Under the pieces are notes generated by a model. That model ran no database searches and was not told where the DNA came from. It saw only the letters and a program-made list of their open reading frames with translations. A program made the position numbers and the translations under genes. Positions 45,265-54,058 of a DNA stretch of 64,000 nucleotides are shown here, piece by piece. How positions within the stretch are numbered: the stretch's first letter is position 1; the number at the start of each line of letters is the position of its first letter. Source of the DNA: Niveibacterium microcysteis (GTDB lineage Bacteria > Pseudomonadota > Gammaproteobacteria > Burkholderiales > Rhodocyclaceae); contig NZ_CP071060.1 in assembly GCF_017161445.1 (NCBI RefSeq), forward strand, positions 1,488,001 to 1,552,000, read 5' to 3'.

Positions 45265-45737
45265 TGGAGGCCTCGCTCGCTGCAGCCGCGCAGGCGCGCG
45301 CGACGCCCGTCGCCTTCCGGCTCAAGCTGGACTTCAAGGTCCGCAGCCGGCACAAAGGGCGCCCCTTTGTCCGGCCATTCGACCAGGCATATGCCCTGGC
45401 CTCCGAAGTACTCTTCAAGCCCTGCATCGACAAATTCTTCCGGGTCCGTGAACCGATAGAAATCAAAGTGATACAAGTCTAATTTAGAAACAGCATAAGG
45501 TTCAATCAAGGTGTACGTCGGACTGCGTACCGCACCACGGTGGCCGAGTGCCTCCAACAGCCCGCGCACCAGGGTGGTTTTGCCCGCGCCGAGATCCCCC
45601 AGCAGGTAGATCGTGAGCCCGCCTTCGAGCGCCGGCGCTATCGCGGCACCGAGTGCGCGCGTCGCTGCCTCGTCCGCAAGCAGGCAATCTGCGGCGGGCG
45701 AGCGGCTATCATCGGGGGCATGCAGGCGGTCAGACAC
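45231..45737 (-). CDS. tsaE: tRNA threonylcarbamoyladenosine biosynthesis ATPase
   Basis: A 168-residue P-loop protein of the TsaE/YjeE family: GDLGAGKTT (47-55), SPTYTLIEPY and HFDFYRF, with VEWPDKG further on. It works with TsaB and TsaD to make t6A in tRNA. The GTG at 45737 is preferred because GGAGAAG lies 7 nt upstream; an ATG at 45761 in the same frame has no such site. The 5' end overlaps the divergent queG start by 18 bp. Its 3' end overlaps the amiC start by 34 bp. Confidence 0.9.
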   Translation of the reverse strand: MSDRLHAPDDSRSPAADCLLADEAATRALGAAIAPALEGGLTIYLLGDLGAGKTTLVRGLLEALGHRGAVRSPTYTLIEPYAVSKLDLYHFDFYRFTDPEEFVDAGLEEYFGGQGICLVEWPDKGAPFVPAADLEVQLEPEGDGRRARLRGCSERGLQCLNRITLPCR

Positions 45738-46829
45738 AATTCTTCTCCGGACGCGGCGCAACTGGCGGCGCAGATCAAGGAATGGGGGCGGGCGCTCGGC
45801 TTCTCCGCAGTCGGCATTTCAGGCGTGGACCTGGGTGACGCGGAAGGAGCCCTGGAGGCCTGGCTCGCGGCCGGCTACCACGGCGAGATGAATTATATGG
45901 CCCGCCACGGGCTCAAGCGTGCGCGGCCCGCCGAACTCGTGCCCGGCACGCTGTCGGTGGTATCGGTGCGGCTCGATTACTGGCCCGAGGCGCACGACGC
46001 CCAGCATCAACTGGCTGATCCGGAGCGCGCCTATGTGTCGCGCTACGCACTGGGTCGCGACTATCACAAGGTGTTGCGCAACCGGCTGCAGAAGCTGGCG
46101 GACAGGATCGGTGACGCGATCGGCGAATTCGGCCACCGCGTGTTCGTCGATTCGGCCCCGGTGCTCGAAGTTGCGCTGGCGACCCGCGCAGGCACCGGAT
46201 GGCGGGGCAAGCACACGCTGCTGCTCGATCGAAATGGTGGCTCGACCTTCTTCCTTGGCGAGCTATTCGTCGACCTCGCGCTGCCAGCCGATGCGCCGAT
46301 CGCGCCCCACTGCGGCAGCTGCTCGGCCTGTATCGATGCCTGCCCGACCGGGGCGATCGTGGCGCCCTACAAGGTGGACGCGCGGCGCTGCATTTCCTAC
46401 CTGACGATCGAACTCAAAGGGCCGATTCCCGAAGCGCTGCGTCCGCAGCTGGGCAACCGCATCTATGGTTGCGACGATTGTCAGCTCGTGTGCCCCTGGA
46501 ACCGTTTTTCGCGCACCACTTCGGAGGCGGATTTCGCGCCGCGCAATGGGCTGGATTCGGCGGCGCTGGTCGAGCTGTTCGCTTGGAGCGCGGAGGATTT
46601 CGCGAGCCGCATGGCGGGCAGCGCGATCAACCGGATCGGGCATGAGCGTTGGCTGCGCAACATCGCGGTTGCCCTCGGTAATGCGCCGACGACACCGACC
46701 GTGCTGGCGGCGTTGCAGTCGCGCGCGGCGGATCAGTCCGAACTGGTGCGCGAACATGTTGGCTGGGCACTTGCGCAGCACGCTGCGCGCCGCGGGGGCG
46801 CGGGGCAAGACATGGAGGCGACAACTTGA
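45720..46829 (+). CDS. queG: Epoxyqueuosine reductase
   Basis: A 369-residue cobalamin and [4Fe-4S] enzyme for the last step of queuosine synthesis in tRNA. The ferredoxin-like cluster cysteines are C198, C201, C204, C208 (CGSCSACIDACP) and C224, C251, C254, C258 (CDDCQLVCPW). An N-terminal cobalamin-binding region precedes them and a C-terminal HEAT-like part follows. The ATG at 45720 was chosen by family N-terminus. It is divergent from tsaE with overlapping 5' ends, a common beta- and gammaproteobacterial layout. Confidence 0.95.
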   Translation: MQAVRHNSSPDAAQLAAQIKEWGRALGFSAVGISGVDLGDAEGALEAWLAAGYHGEMNYMARHGLKRARPAELVPGTLSVVSVRLDYWPEAHDAQHQLADPERAYVSRYALGRDYHKVLRNRLQKLADRIGDAIGEFGHRVFVDSAPVLEVALATRAGTGWRGKHTLLLDRNGGSTFFLGELFVDLALPADAPIAPHCGSCSACIDACPTGAIVAPYKVDARRCISYLTIELKGPIPEALRPQLGNRIYGCDDCQLVCPWNRFSRTTSEADFAPRNGLDSAALVELFAWSAEDFASRMAGSAINRIGHERWLRNIAVALGNAPTTPTVLAALQSRAADQSELVREHVGWALAQHAARRGGAGQDMEATT

Positions 46830-47344
46830 AACGACACAACCGGCCCGGCTGGCGCCACTTGGCGCAGTCGGTTTTTGTGCTCTGCGGCCTCGCGGCGAGC
46901 GTCGCTTGGGCCGATACGCTCAAACCCTTTACGACCGATGGCTGCTCCAGCTTCCCCGATGGCACCCCGTGGCAACAGACGCTGTGGCTCGACTGCTGCG
47001 TGAAGCACGACATCGCCTACTGGATCGGCGGCACCAAGGAAGATCGTGTCGCCGCCGACGAGACCTTGGAGCAATGTGTGGCCGCGGTCGCCGAGCCGGC
47101 GATTGCGAAACTGATGCTCGCCGGTGTCCGGGCGGGCGGAACACCGTATTTTCCAACCACCTACCGTTGGGGCTATGGCTGGTCGTATCCGCGCGGCTAC
47201 GGCGCCCTGAGCCGGGATGATGCCGAGCAGGTCAACGCGCGGCGCCTTGTCGTGCCAATGCTCAACGGCGCGGGCGTCAAGGCGATCCCGGCGCTGCACA
47301 AATTGCTCGGCAGCTACGACCTGCTCGCGCCCGCCGAGCGCTGA
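46826..47344 (+). CDS. Secreted phospholipase-A2-like protein
   Basis: A 172-residue protein with an N-terminal signal (VFVLCGLAASVAWA, cleavage near 29) and a mature CxxF...DCCVKHDIAYWIGG core. C57-C58-x2-H61-D62 matches the catalytic CCxxHD of phospholipase A2. An upstream DGCSSFPDG could form the calcium loop. Prokaryotic members are small and poorly studied. The ATG overlaps the queG stop by 4 bp, so the two are co-translated despite unrelated roles. Activity on phospholipids is inferred from the motif only. Confidence 0.7.
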   Translation: MKRHNRPGWRHLAQSVFVLCGLAASVAWADTLKPFTTDGCSSFPDGTPWQQTLWLDCCVKHDIAYWIGGTKEDRVAADETLEQCVAAVAEPAIAKLMLAGVRAGGTPYFPTTYRWGYGWSYPRGYGALSRDDAEQVNARRLVVPMLNGAGVKAIPALHKLLGSYDLLAPAER

Positions 47345-47358
47345 GTCGGTTTGTCGGC

Positions 47359-48153
47359 TTAGCGGGCCGGCTTCTCGGCCGCCAGGCGCGCGTAGCTGCT
47401 GCCGATGGCGTCCATCATCTCGCCGATTCGCTCGCTGGTTGTCGCGACATGGCGCGCGGCGTTGGCGTCACCGCCGTCAGGCCCGATCGCGGCATCGAAG
47501 AAGATCCATTGCTGGCGCGCGAGTTTGAGGCTGTCTGCGACTGCGGGCGAGGTCTGCGGCGCACGGGTCAGTTCGTCCAGGCTGGTGACGAATTCCTTGC
47601 GGGTGGTTTCGATGTCCACGCGGCGGCCCTGTGATTTGTCGCCCAGGCGTGTCTGCAGGTAGAGGCGGGCGAGGCGCTGCGCCAGCATGTTGTTGCGGCC
47701 AGCCAGGTCCGACAGCCGCCATACAGGGCTTTCTTCCGCACCTTCCAGCTGCATCGCGAGGCGACCGGCGGCAATCGTCAGCTCTTCGGCGCTGAGGATC
47801 ACGCGCTCGGCGGTGCTCGCAGTCGGGATCGCGGTGATCAGCTGCTTCTGCTCCTGCCAACCGGCTTCCACGCGTTTGAAGGTCGCGGCCGCCGGACCTT
47901 GCAGCGGGGTCTGCCGCAAGCTGGCCAGCGTGGCGTCGAAGCGGGTGACGCCCTGTTCGATCTGGCGCTGCGCGGGCTCCGCGTTGAGGTTCAGGCGCAG
48001 TTGGAGGTGAAGTTTTGCCAGCCGTTGAGACAGCGAGCGCAGCTCGGCTGCCTGTGCCACCGGCGGTATGGCTGGGGTGCTGCGGGTTTGTGCAAAAGCT
48101 TGTGCGGACAGCGGGAGCACGGCGAAGGCGAGTACCGAGAGAAGTCGTTGCAT
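47359..48153 (-). CDS. Periplasmic PilJ-type sensor-domain protein
   Basis: A 264-residue protein with a signal peptide (LSVLAFAVLPLSAQAFA) and two PilJ N-terminal-type four-helix modules: LRSLSQRLAKLHLQLRLNL (about 37-55) and LAGRNNMLAQRLARLYLQTRL (about 150-170). In chemoreceptors and NarX-type sensors this domain senses ligands in the periplasm; here no transmembrane output part follows, so it is a stand-alone binding protein. The ATG at 48153 is preferred over an upstream ATG because it starts the signal peptide. Confidence 0.78.
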   Translation of the reverse strand: MQRLLSVLAFAVLPLSAQAFAQTRSTPAIPPVAQAAELRSLSQRLAKLHLQLRLNLNAEPAQRQIEQGVTRFDATLASLRQTPLQGPAAATFKRVEAGWQEQKQLITAIPTASTAERVILSAEELTIAAGRLAMQLEGAEESPVWRLSDLAGRNNMLAQRLARLYLQTRLGDKSQGRRVDIETTRKEFVTSLDELTRAPQTSPAVADSLKLARQQWIFFDAAIGPDGGDANAARHVATTSERIGEMMDAIGSSYARLAAEKPAR

Positions 48154-48210
48154 GGCCAGAAAGGCGGTCTTCAATAAACCGTCATTCTGGCGAGTCGAAA
48201 TGTTGGAATT

Positions 48211-48233
48211 ATTACAATCAACAAAGTTGTAAT
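48211..48233. promoter_or_regulatory. Dyad upstream of the PilJ-domain gene
   Basis: ATTACAA-N9-TTGTAAT is a perfect 7-bp inverted repeat in an AT-rich island about 60 bp upstream of the PilJ-domain gene. It has the form of a dimeric regulator operator. The regulator is unknown. Confidence 0.4.
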
Positions 48234-48242
48234 AGTGGCCAA

Positions 48243-48268
48243 ATGCCGCGCGGGGCAAGGCGCGGCAT
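48243..48268 (-). terminator. Hairpin terminator after the aldo/keto reductase
   Basis: A 9-bp stem, ATGCCGCGC-ggggcaag-GCGCGGCAT. In the minus direction it is followed by TTTGG. It lies 12 bp beyond the aldo/keto reductase stop. Confidence 0.55.
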
Positions 48269-48279
48269 CGCCCGGCCCC

Positions 48280-49179
48280 TCAGGGTACTTCGTGCCCCGC
48301 ACCGGCTTGCCAGATCGCAAACCACGACTGCTCGTCCATCGTCAGCGCGGTCGCAGCAACCGCTGCTGCAATTGCGGGCAGGCGCTGGCTACCCGTAAGC
48401 GGAAGTGGCCGCGCCGGGTGGCGAAGGATCCACGCATAGGCGGCGGTTTCCAGCGATACACCGTGTTCGCGCGCGTAGGCATCGAGTGCGCCGCGCACCC
48501 GGTGTGCTTCCGGGCTGTCGCCAAAGAGGCGGCCACCGCCCAGCGCAGACCAGATCATCGGCGGCCGGCCCAGGGCGATCGCCTGGTCGAGCGTGCCGTC
48601 GTGCAGCGGTTCGCGATGCAAGGGCGAGAGTTCGATCTGGTTTGTGACCAGCGGCACGCGTGCGTTGAGCATCGCGAACTGGGTCGGGGTGAAGTTCGAT
48701 ACGCCAAATGCGCGCACTTTTCCCGACTGCAGCAGGCGATCGAACGCGTCTGCGATTTCGTACGGATCCATCAGCGGGCTTGGCCGATGTATCAACAGCA
48801 GGTCGATCCAGTCGCAGCGCAGTTGCTGCAGCGAGGCGTCCACCGAGGCAAAGAGGTGTTCGCGCCCGGTGCGGTAGTGCTTGATCCGGTGCTCGGGCCG
48901 GTTCGGCGTGGTCAGCGCGATGCCGGTTTTGGTGACGAGCTCGATCCGGTTGCGCAGGCCGGGTTCAAGCGCCAGCGCTTCGCCGAACAGGGCTTCAACC
49001 GTGTAGCCGCCGTAGATGTCGGCATGGTCGAAGGTGGTCACGCCGAGGTCGATACAGCCGCGGATCCAGTCCAGCCGCTGTTGCGCCGACCACTGCCAGT
49101 CCGCCATGCGCCAGGCGCCGGCCACGATGCGGGAGAGTTCCGGGCCGTGCTCGGCCAACTGAATGCGAGGGCTGATCAT
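48280..49179 (-). CDS. Aldo/keto reductase
   Basis: A 299-residue NADPH-dependent oxidoreductase of the YdhF-like group: IVAGAWRMADW, FDHADIYGGYTVEALFGEAL with the active-site Asp/Tyr, LLLIHRPSPLMDP, and GVSNFTPTQF. The active-site Lys is in VTKTGI and the His in LLIHRP. The ATG at 49179 overlaps the stop of the GlcG-like gene (ATGA), so the two are coupled. The substrate is unknown. Confidence 0.93.
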   Translation of the reverse strand: MISPRIQLAEHGPELSRIVAGAWRMADWQWSAQQRLDWIRGCIDLGVTTFDHADIYGGYTVEALFGEALALEPGLRNRIELVTKTGIALTTPNRPEHRIKHYRTGREHLFASVDASLQQLRCDWIDLLLIHRPSPLMDPYEIADAFDRLLQSGKVRAFGVSNFTPTQFAMLNARVPLVTNQIELSPLHREPLHDGTLDQAIALGRPPMIWSALGGGRLFGDSPEAHRVRGALDAYAREHGVSLETAAYAWILRHPARPLPLTGSQRLPAIAAAVAATALTMDEQSWFAIWQAGAGHEVP

Positions 49180-49604
49180 GCTTGGGCTCCGAGCAGGTCG
49201 TGAATCGCGCGAACGCCGATCTCGGCGATTGCAATGTCTTCTTCTTGAGATAGACCACTGACGGCGACGCCGCCGACCACCGCGCCACCTACGCGTACCG
49301 GCAGGCCGCCGCCCCAGCCGACGTAGCGTGTGTCGTCGTAGTAGCAGAAGTCCCAGCCCTGTTCGTGCGCTGCGCGGCCGACGTCGCCGCTCGGGCTGTC
49401 GAGTCGGGCGCTGGTCCAGGCCTTGTTGGTGGCGACGCGGACTGAGGTGGTTTGCGCGCCATCCATGCGTTCGAGGCTGATCAATTCCCCGCGCATGTCG
49501 GCCACGGCCATCACCGCGGCACGGCCCCAACGCTGGAGTTCGCTTCGCATTGCGTCGATCGCGGCGCGGGCTTCAAGGAGGCTCAGGGTGGATTCGGTTC
49601 TCAT
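49176..49604 (-). CDS. GlcG/HbpS-type haem-binding-family protein
   Basis: A 142-residue protein of the GlcG/HbpS fold: RAAVMAVADMRGELISLERMDGA, ATNKAWTSARLDSPSG, then GGLPVRVGGAVVGGVAVSG. Members bind haem, cobalamin or small molecules, or act beside oxidoreductases. It is translationally coupled to the aldo/keto reductase, and the XRE regulator gene is divergent, so the three may form one module. Confidence 0.85.
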   Translation of the reverse strand: MRTESTLSLLEARAAIDAMRSELQRWGRAAVMAVADMRGELISLERMDGAQTTSVRVATNKAWTSARLDSPSGDVGRAAHEQGWDFCYYDDTRYVGWGGGLPVRVGGAVVGGVAVSGLSQEEDIAIAEIGVRAIHDLLGAQA

Positions 49605-49621
49605 CGGAATTTGGTAATGAA

Positions 49622-49667
49622 GTACGAGATTGCGTACGATGGTGCGAGTCTAGTCGCGATTGTCGCG
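49622..49667. promoter_or_regulatory. Two short dyads in the GlcG-like/XRE divergent promoter
   Basis: GTACG-agattg-CGTAC (49622-49637) and CGCGA-ttg-TCGCG (49655-49667) are perfect inverted repeats in the 83-bp gap between the GlcG-like gene and the XRE regulator. They are plausible operators for the regulator acting on both promoters. Confidence 0.4.
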
Positions 49668-49687
49668 TCTCGCAACATGGTGCGTTA

Positions 49688-50146
49688 ATGTCGAACCAAA
49701 GTACGAATTCGTCGGGGGAAGAGGGCTTTGCAGCACGGCTGCGCGAGCTGATCGGAGATACCCCGGTCGCCGCATTTGCGCGCCGCGTGGGCGTATCCGA
49801 AGCCTTGATCCGCAAGTACCTCGCGGGGTCCGAGCCGGGCCTGGCGAAGGCCAACCAGATTGCGCGGGCGGCCAACTGCTCACTCGAATGGCTCGCAACG
49901 GGCGCCGGCTACCGCTATCGGCAGGCCGAAGTGGTGGATATGGCGGCGCTTGAGCACGCGGTTCGCCTCACCGTGAAGCAACTTGGGGCGCGCGAAATTT
50001 CAGTGACCGACGAAGCGGCCATGAAGCTGATCGTGGCGCTGTACCAGTACCTGCGTACGACCAAGTCGCCGGATGGCGGCTTCGATGTCGCGGCGGCTGA
50101 GAGCTTCGCGAGTTACCTCGGTGGAGTCTGTGGCGTGTCGGCCTGA
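49688..50146 (+). CDS. XRE-family HTH regulator
   Basis: A 152-residue protein with an N-terminal HTH (about 13-65: FAARLRELIGDTPVAAFARR, VSEALIRKYLAGSEPGLAKA and QIARAANCSLEWLATG), resembling phage-repressor-like regulators. A C-terminal helical segment may dimerise. The ATG at 49688 starts just before the HTH; an upstream in-frame start would run through the operator-like dyads. It is divergent from the GlcG/aldo-keto reductase pair. Confidence 0.85.
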   Translation: MSNQSTNSSGEEGFAARLRELIGDTPVAAFARRVGVSEALIRKYLAGSEPGLAKANQIARAANCSLEWLATGAGYRYRQAEVVDMAALEHAVRLTVKQLGAREISVTDEAAMKLIVALYQYLRTTKSPDGGFDVAAAESFASYLGGVCGVSA

Positions 50147-50190
50147 GCGGGCTATGATTCCCGCTTCTCGAACGCTCTGCACAAACGCCC

Positions 50191-51021
50191 GTGGCCAATA
50201 ACGACACCCGCCCGATCGGCATCTTCGACTCCGGCGTAGGCGGACTCTCCGTCCTGCGCGAGATCCGTGCCCTGCTGCCGGATGAGACCCTGATCTACTG
50301 CGCCGATTCCGGTCACGCACCCTACGGCGATAAACCGCAGCAGGTGATCCGCGAGCGTTCGCTTGAGCTGGCCGAGTTCCTCGTGCGGCATGACGTGAAG
50401 GCGCTCGTGATCGCATGCAACACGGCCACCGCGGCAGCCGGTCGTGCGCTGCGCGAGCGCTGGCCTTCGCTGCCGGTGATCGGCATGGAGCCGGCGGTGA
50501 AGCCGGCTACGGCAGCAACGCGCAGCGGCACGGTGGGCGTACTCGCCACCGTGGGCACGCTATCGAGCGCGCAGTTTGCGGCCTTGCTGGATACCTTCGG
50601 ACACGATGTGCGGGTGGTGACGCAACCGGGTGTCGGGCTGGTTGAGGCGGTGGAGCGCGGCGAACTGAGTGCGGACGGCACCCGCCACATGCTCGAAGCA
50701 CACCTCAAACCGTTGCTGGCCGCCGGCGCCGATGTGATCGTGCTCGGCTGTACGCACTACGTATTCCTGCGTGAGCTGGTCGAGTCGATCGTTGGCCCGC
50801 AGGTCAAGGTGATCGACACCGGCGCCGCTGTGGCGCGGCAACTTGCGCGCAAGCTCGATGAAAAAGGCCATCGTGCACCGGCTGGCGAAGCGAAGCCGGT
50901 GCGTTTCTGGTGTAGCGGCAACCCCGGCACCGTGGCTCACGCCATCGACGTGCTATGGGGTGAGCACATCTGGCCCGACGCGCTACCCCGGTCTCAAGTC
51001 ATCACGCCGCACACGCGTTGA
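50191..51021 (+). CDS. murI: Glutamate racemase
   Basis: A 276-residue cofactor-independent racemase supplying D-glutamate for peptidoglycan. The two catalytic cysteines are C76 (ACNTAT) and C187 (GCTHY). The N-terminal IGIFDSGVGGLSVLREI and ADSGHAPYGDK are family signatures. The start is a GTG. The 3' end overlaps the convergent DUF2917 gene by 20 bp. Confidence 0.96.
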   Translation: MANNDTRPIGIFDSGVGGLSVLREIRALLPDETLIYCADSGHAPYGDKPQQVIRERSLELAEFLVRHDVKALVIACNTATAAAGRALRERWPSLPVIGMEPAVKPATAATRSGTVGVLATVGTLSSAQFAALLDTFGHDVRVVTQPGVGLVEAVERGELSADGTRHMLEAHLKPLLAAGADVIVLGCTHYVFLRELVESIVGPQVKVIDTGAAVARQLARKLDEKGHRAPAGEAKPVRFWCSGNPGTVAHAIDVLWGEHIWPDALPRSQVITPHTR

Positions 51022-51304
51022 AAGCGGTGACCGGCGCTGCGGCGCGCCGGGCAGGCGACTTCGGCGTTGCGCTTGCGGGGGCGAGCTGGATTGCGCAGTC
51101 CCGCAGGGCTTCGACAACGACACGTGAAGCACCCGACAGGCGGATCTTCTGACCGCCATGAATGAAGTGATCGCCGGGCATATCCGGGCTGGTGACCCAG
51201 ATGCTGCCGTGGCTGACCTGCAGCGTCCAGCCGCCTGCTGCGTCAAGTGACAGCAGCTTCCCTTGCGCTAGATCAATTGCGCCGTGTGTTAGATTCACTT
51301 TCAT
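51002..51304 (-). CDS. DUF2917 protein
   Basis: A 100-residue protein matching DUF2917: DLAQGKLLSLDAAGGWTLQVSHGSIWVTSPDMPGD split at IWVT, then GQKIRLSGASRVVVEAL. It is probably a small cupin-like beta barrel. The ATG at 51304 has GGAGAAG 8 nt upstream and is preferred to one six codons earlier. It is divergent from a LysR regulator; this pairing is common in betaproteobacteria. The function is unknown. Confidence 0.85.
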   Translation of the reverse strand: MKVNLTHGAIDLAQGKLLSLDAAGGWTLQVSHGSIWVTSPDMPGDHFIHGGQKIRLSGASRVVVEALRDCAIQLAPASATPKSPARRAAAPVTAFNACAA

Positions 51305-51403
51305 CGTCACTTCTCCGTGCATACGCCAACTGTTGATTGATTATTGGCTTTGCCGCGAATGTTTGCGTCGATGATTTCTGACCTCTTTGTGAGCTGAGCT
51401 AAC

Positions 51404-52291
51404 ATGCAGAAGCCGCCGCGACTGCCGCCACTGAGCGCCCTCCGGATGTTCGAGGCGGCGGCGCGCCACCCGAGTTTCAGTGCCGCAGCCGAAGAGCTGG
51501 CGGTGACCCACGGCGCGGTCAGTCAGCAGGTGCGCGCACTCGAAGACTGGCTAGGTGTTCCACTGTTCGAACGCAGCGGGCGCCGCGTCTCGCTGACGCC
51601 GGAAGGGGTCAGCTTTGCGGCCGCAGCGAATGAGGCACTGTGTCGCGTTGGCGACGCTGCAGCCAAGCTCAAGCGGCGAACCAACCCGAATCGACTCACG
51701 ATCACAACGATGCCGTCGTTCGCGGCGCGCTGGCTCGCCCCGCGGATCTCGCGCTTTCTCGATGTCGAGCCGGGCGTCGAGTTCAGCATCATCACCACCG
51801 CGCAGGTTCTGGACTTCGCGCGAGACGGCATCGATGTCGCGATCCGCGTCGGCTTTGGGCCCTGCAACGAGCCCAACGCAGTGAGGCTGATGGCTGACAC
51901 GCTACTTGTCGTCGCCAGCCCCGGCTATGCGAATGGGCGCCTGCCGACGACGCCCGAGTCGCTCCTGGCGCATCCCTTGATTCGCGAGGATTACCCGTTC
52001 TGGGACGATTGGTTCCGCGGCGCCGGCCTGTCACTGACGGTGCCGAGCAACGGCCTCGTCTTCAACGATTCATCGCTCGCCCTGCAGGCGGCCATCGATG
52101 GCCGCGGCATTGCCGTGACCCGACGCAGCATTGCTGCGGGGGAAATCGCCGCCGGGCGGTTGGTCAAGCTGTTCCCGCAAGAGGTGCCGACCGATCTCGC
52201 CTACTGGTACGTCACCGCCGATCGCGCACGCGAAACGCCGCTGATGCAGCGCTTTCGTGCCTGGATCATGGCGGAGGTAGCTGCCGGCTGA
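51404..52291 (+). CDS. LysR-family regulator (GcvA-like)
   Basis: A 295-residue LTTR with an N-terminal winged HTH (LSALRMFEAAARHPSFSAAA, then EELAVTHGAVSQQVRALEDW and LGVPLFERSGRRVSLT). The effector domain is of the GcvA/AmpR type (FSIITTAQVLDFARDGIDVAIRVG). It is divergent from DUF2917, which is its likely target; the 99-bp gap between them holds both promoters. Confidence 0.92.
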   Translation: MQKPPRLPPLSALRMFEAAARHPSFSAAAEELAVTHGAVSQQVRALEDWLGVPLFERSGRRVSLTPEGVSFAAAANEALCRVGDAAAKLKRRTNPNRLTITTMPSFAARWLAPRISRFLDVEPGVEFSIITTAQVLDFARDGIDVAIRVGFGPCNEPNAVRLMADTLLVVASPGYANGRLPTTPESLLAHPLIREDYPFWDDWFRGAGLSLTVPSNGLVFNDSSLALQAAIDGRGIAVTRRSIAAGEIAAGRLVKLFPQEVPTDLAYWYVTADRARETPLMQRFRAWIMAEVAAG

Positions 52292-52330
52292 GCCGTCTTT
52301 GGCAAGGCGATCAGCGCGGGCCGGTGGCGC

Positions 52331-54058
52331 CTACTTGCTGTCGCCGCCCTCGCGCCAGATACGCAGCAGTTTGTCGTAATCGATGGTCTTGCCACGCGGT
52401 CGTTCGTCCGGCAGCGGGCGTCGCGGGCCGTCCGGCGTACTGAACCAGAATTCCTTGCTGCGTTCGTTGCCGAGTTTGGGGGCGCAGCGCGCGAGCCCGC
52501 TGGTCTCAAGCTGGGCGAGCACGCTGTCCATGTCCTGTGCGAGGTCGTCCATCGCGCGCTGCGGTGTCTTTTCGCCTGTGGTCGCCGCGCCGATCTGCCT
52601 CCACCAGAGCTCCGCCAGCGCCGGGTAGTCCGGCACATTCGGGCCGGTGGGCGTCCAGTAGACGCGGGCAGGGCTGCGGTAGAACTCGATCAAACCGCCC
52701 AGTTTCGGGGCCAAGCGTGTCATCGCAGGCGAGCGGATATCCGAATCGCGGATGAAGGTCAGGCCGACAATCGACTTCTTCAGCGATACGGTCCGTGACA
52801 CGGTGAACTGCGCGTACAGCCACGCCATCTTCTGCCGCTGCACCGGGGTGCCGCTGAGCAGCGTCCAGGCGCCGACGTCCTGGTAGCCGCGCTGCATCCC
52901 GGGCTCCCAGTAGGCGCCGTGGGGCGATGGGGCCACGCGCCACTTGGGCGAGCCGTCCGGGTTGTTGATCGGCAGGCCGGGTTTTGTGAGGGCGGCGGTG
53001 AAGCTGGTGTACCAGAAGATCTGCTGCGCCACCTGGCCCTTGCCGGGGATCGGCCCGGCGTCGGTGAAGTCCAGCTGCAGCGTGCCCGGTGGCGCGAACT
53101 GGGTCTGCCAGTCGAGATACTTGCGCAGGGCGTACACGGCGGCCGGGCTGTTCGTTGCGCCACCGCGGGTCACGGAAGCACCAACTGGCCGGCAGTTCTC
53201 GACCCGAATGCCCCATTCGTCGATCGGCGTGCCGTTCGGGTAACCCTTGCTGGCCGCGCCTGCCATCGATAGCCAGGCGTCCGTGAATCGCCAGCCCAGC
53301 GACGGGTCTTTCTTGCCGTAGTCCATGTGGCCGTAGATGCGTTGGCCATCGAGCTCGCGCACGTCGTTGCTGAAGAATGCGGCGATATCCTCGTACGCCG
53401 ACCAATTGAGCGGCACGCCCAGCTCGTAGCCGTACTTCTGCTTGAAGCGCTGCTTGAGCTCGGGGCGCGAAAACCAGTCGTAACGAAACCAGTAGAGATT
53501 GGCGAACTGCTGATCCGGCAGCTGGTAGAGCTTGCCGTCGGGGCTCGTCGTGAATGCAAGTCCGATGAAGTCCTTCAGATCGAGCGTTGGCAGCGTCACG
53601 TCGCGACCGTCGCCCTGCATCCAGTCGCTGAGAACCAGCGTCTTGCCATAGCGGAAATGTGTGCCGATCAGGTCGCTGTCGTTGACGTAGGCGTCATAGA
53701 CGTTTTTGCCGCCCAGCATCTGCTGCTTGAGCTGCCTGACGAGCTCGCCCTCCGGGATGGTGTCGTGAACCACGCGGATGCCGGTGAGTTCGGTGAACGC
53801 CTTCGCGAGCACGGCGGATTCGTACTTGTGCGTGTCGATCGTCTCCGACACCACCCGAATCGTCTGACCGCGAAACGGCTTGGCCGCATTGATGAACCAT
53901 TCCAGCTCGGCCCGTTGTTCCTGTCGCGTGAGTGTGCTGGGCTGAAATTCCTTGAGCCAACGATCGATGGCAGGCTTCTCGGGCGCCGCCTGTGCGATCT
54001 GGCAACGCAGGCAGGCAAGCAGAATGAGCGCGATGGCGACGGACCGCATGGCAGGCAT
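52331..54058 (-). CDS. Extracellular solute-binding protein, family 1 (sugar/glycerol type)
   Basis: A 575-residue periplasmic binding protein. A signal peptide (AIALILLACLRCQIAQA) is followed by a long mature part with KYESAVLAKAFTELTGIRV and DAYVNDSDLIGTH, then LPDQQFANLYWFRYDWF. Its length and pattern resemble the large binding proteins of carbohydrate/glycerol ABC systems of the GlpV type. No permease or ATPase is adjacent, so it is an orphan or serves a distant transporter. The start overlaps the stop of the upstream family-3 binding protein (TGATG). Confidence 0.82.
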   Translation of the reverse strand: MPAMRSVAIALILLACLRCQIAQAAPEKPAIDRWLKEFQPSTLTRQEQRAELEWFINAAKPFRGQTIRVVSETIDTHKYESAVLAKAFTELTGIRVVHDTIPEGELVRQLKQQMLGGKNVYDAYVNDSDLIGTHFRYGKTLVLSDWMQGDGRDVTLPTLDLKDFIGLAFTTSPDGKLYQLPDQQFANLYWFRYDWFSRPELKQRFKQKYGYELGVPLNWSAYEDIAAFFSNDVRELDGQRIYGHMDYGKKDPSLGWRFTDAWLSMAGAASKGYPNGTPIDEWGIRVENCRPVGASVTRGGATNSPAAVYALRKYLDWQTQFAPPGTLQLDFTDAGPIPGKGQVAQQIFWYTSFTAALTKPGLPINNPDGSPKWRVAPSPHGAYWEPGMQRGYQDVGAWTLLSGTPVQRQKMAWLYAQFTVSRTVSLKKSIVGLTFIRDSDIRSPAMTRLAPKLGGLIEFYRSPARVYWTPTGPNVPDYPALAELWWRQIGAATTGEKTPQRAMDDLAQDMDSVLAQLETSGLARCAPKLGNERSKEFWFSTPDGPRRPLPDERPRGKTIDYDKLLRIWREGGDSK

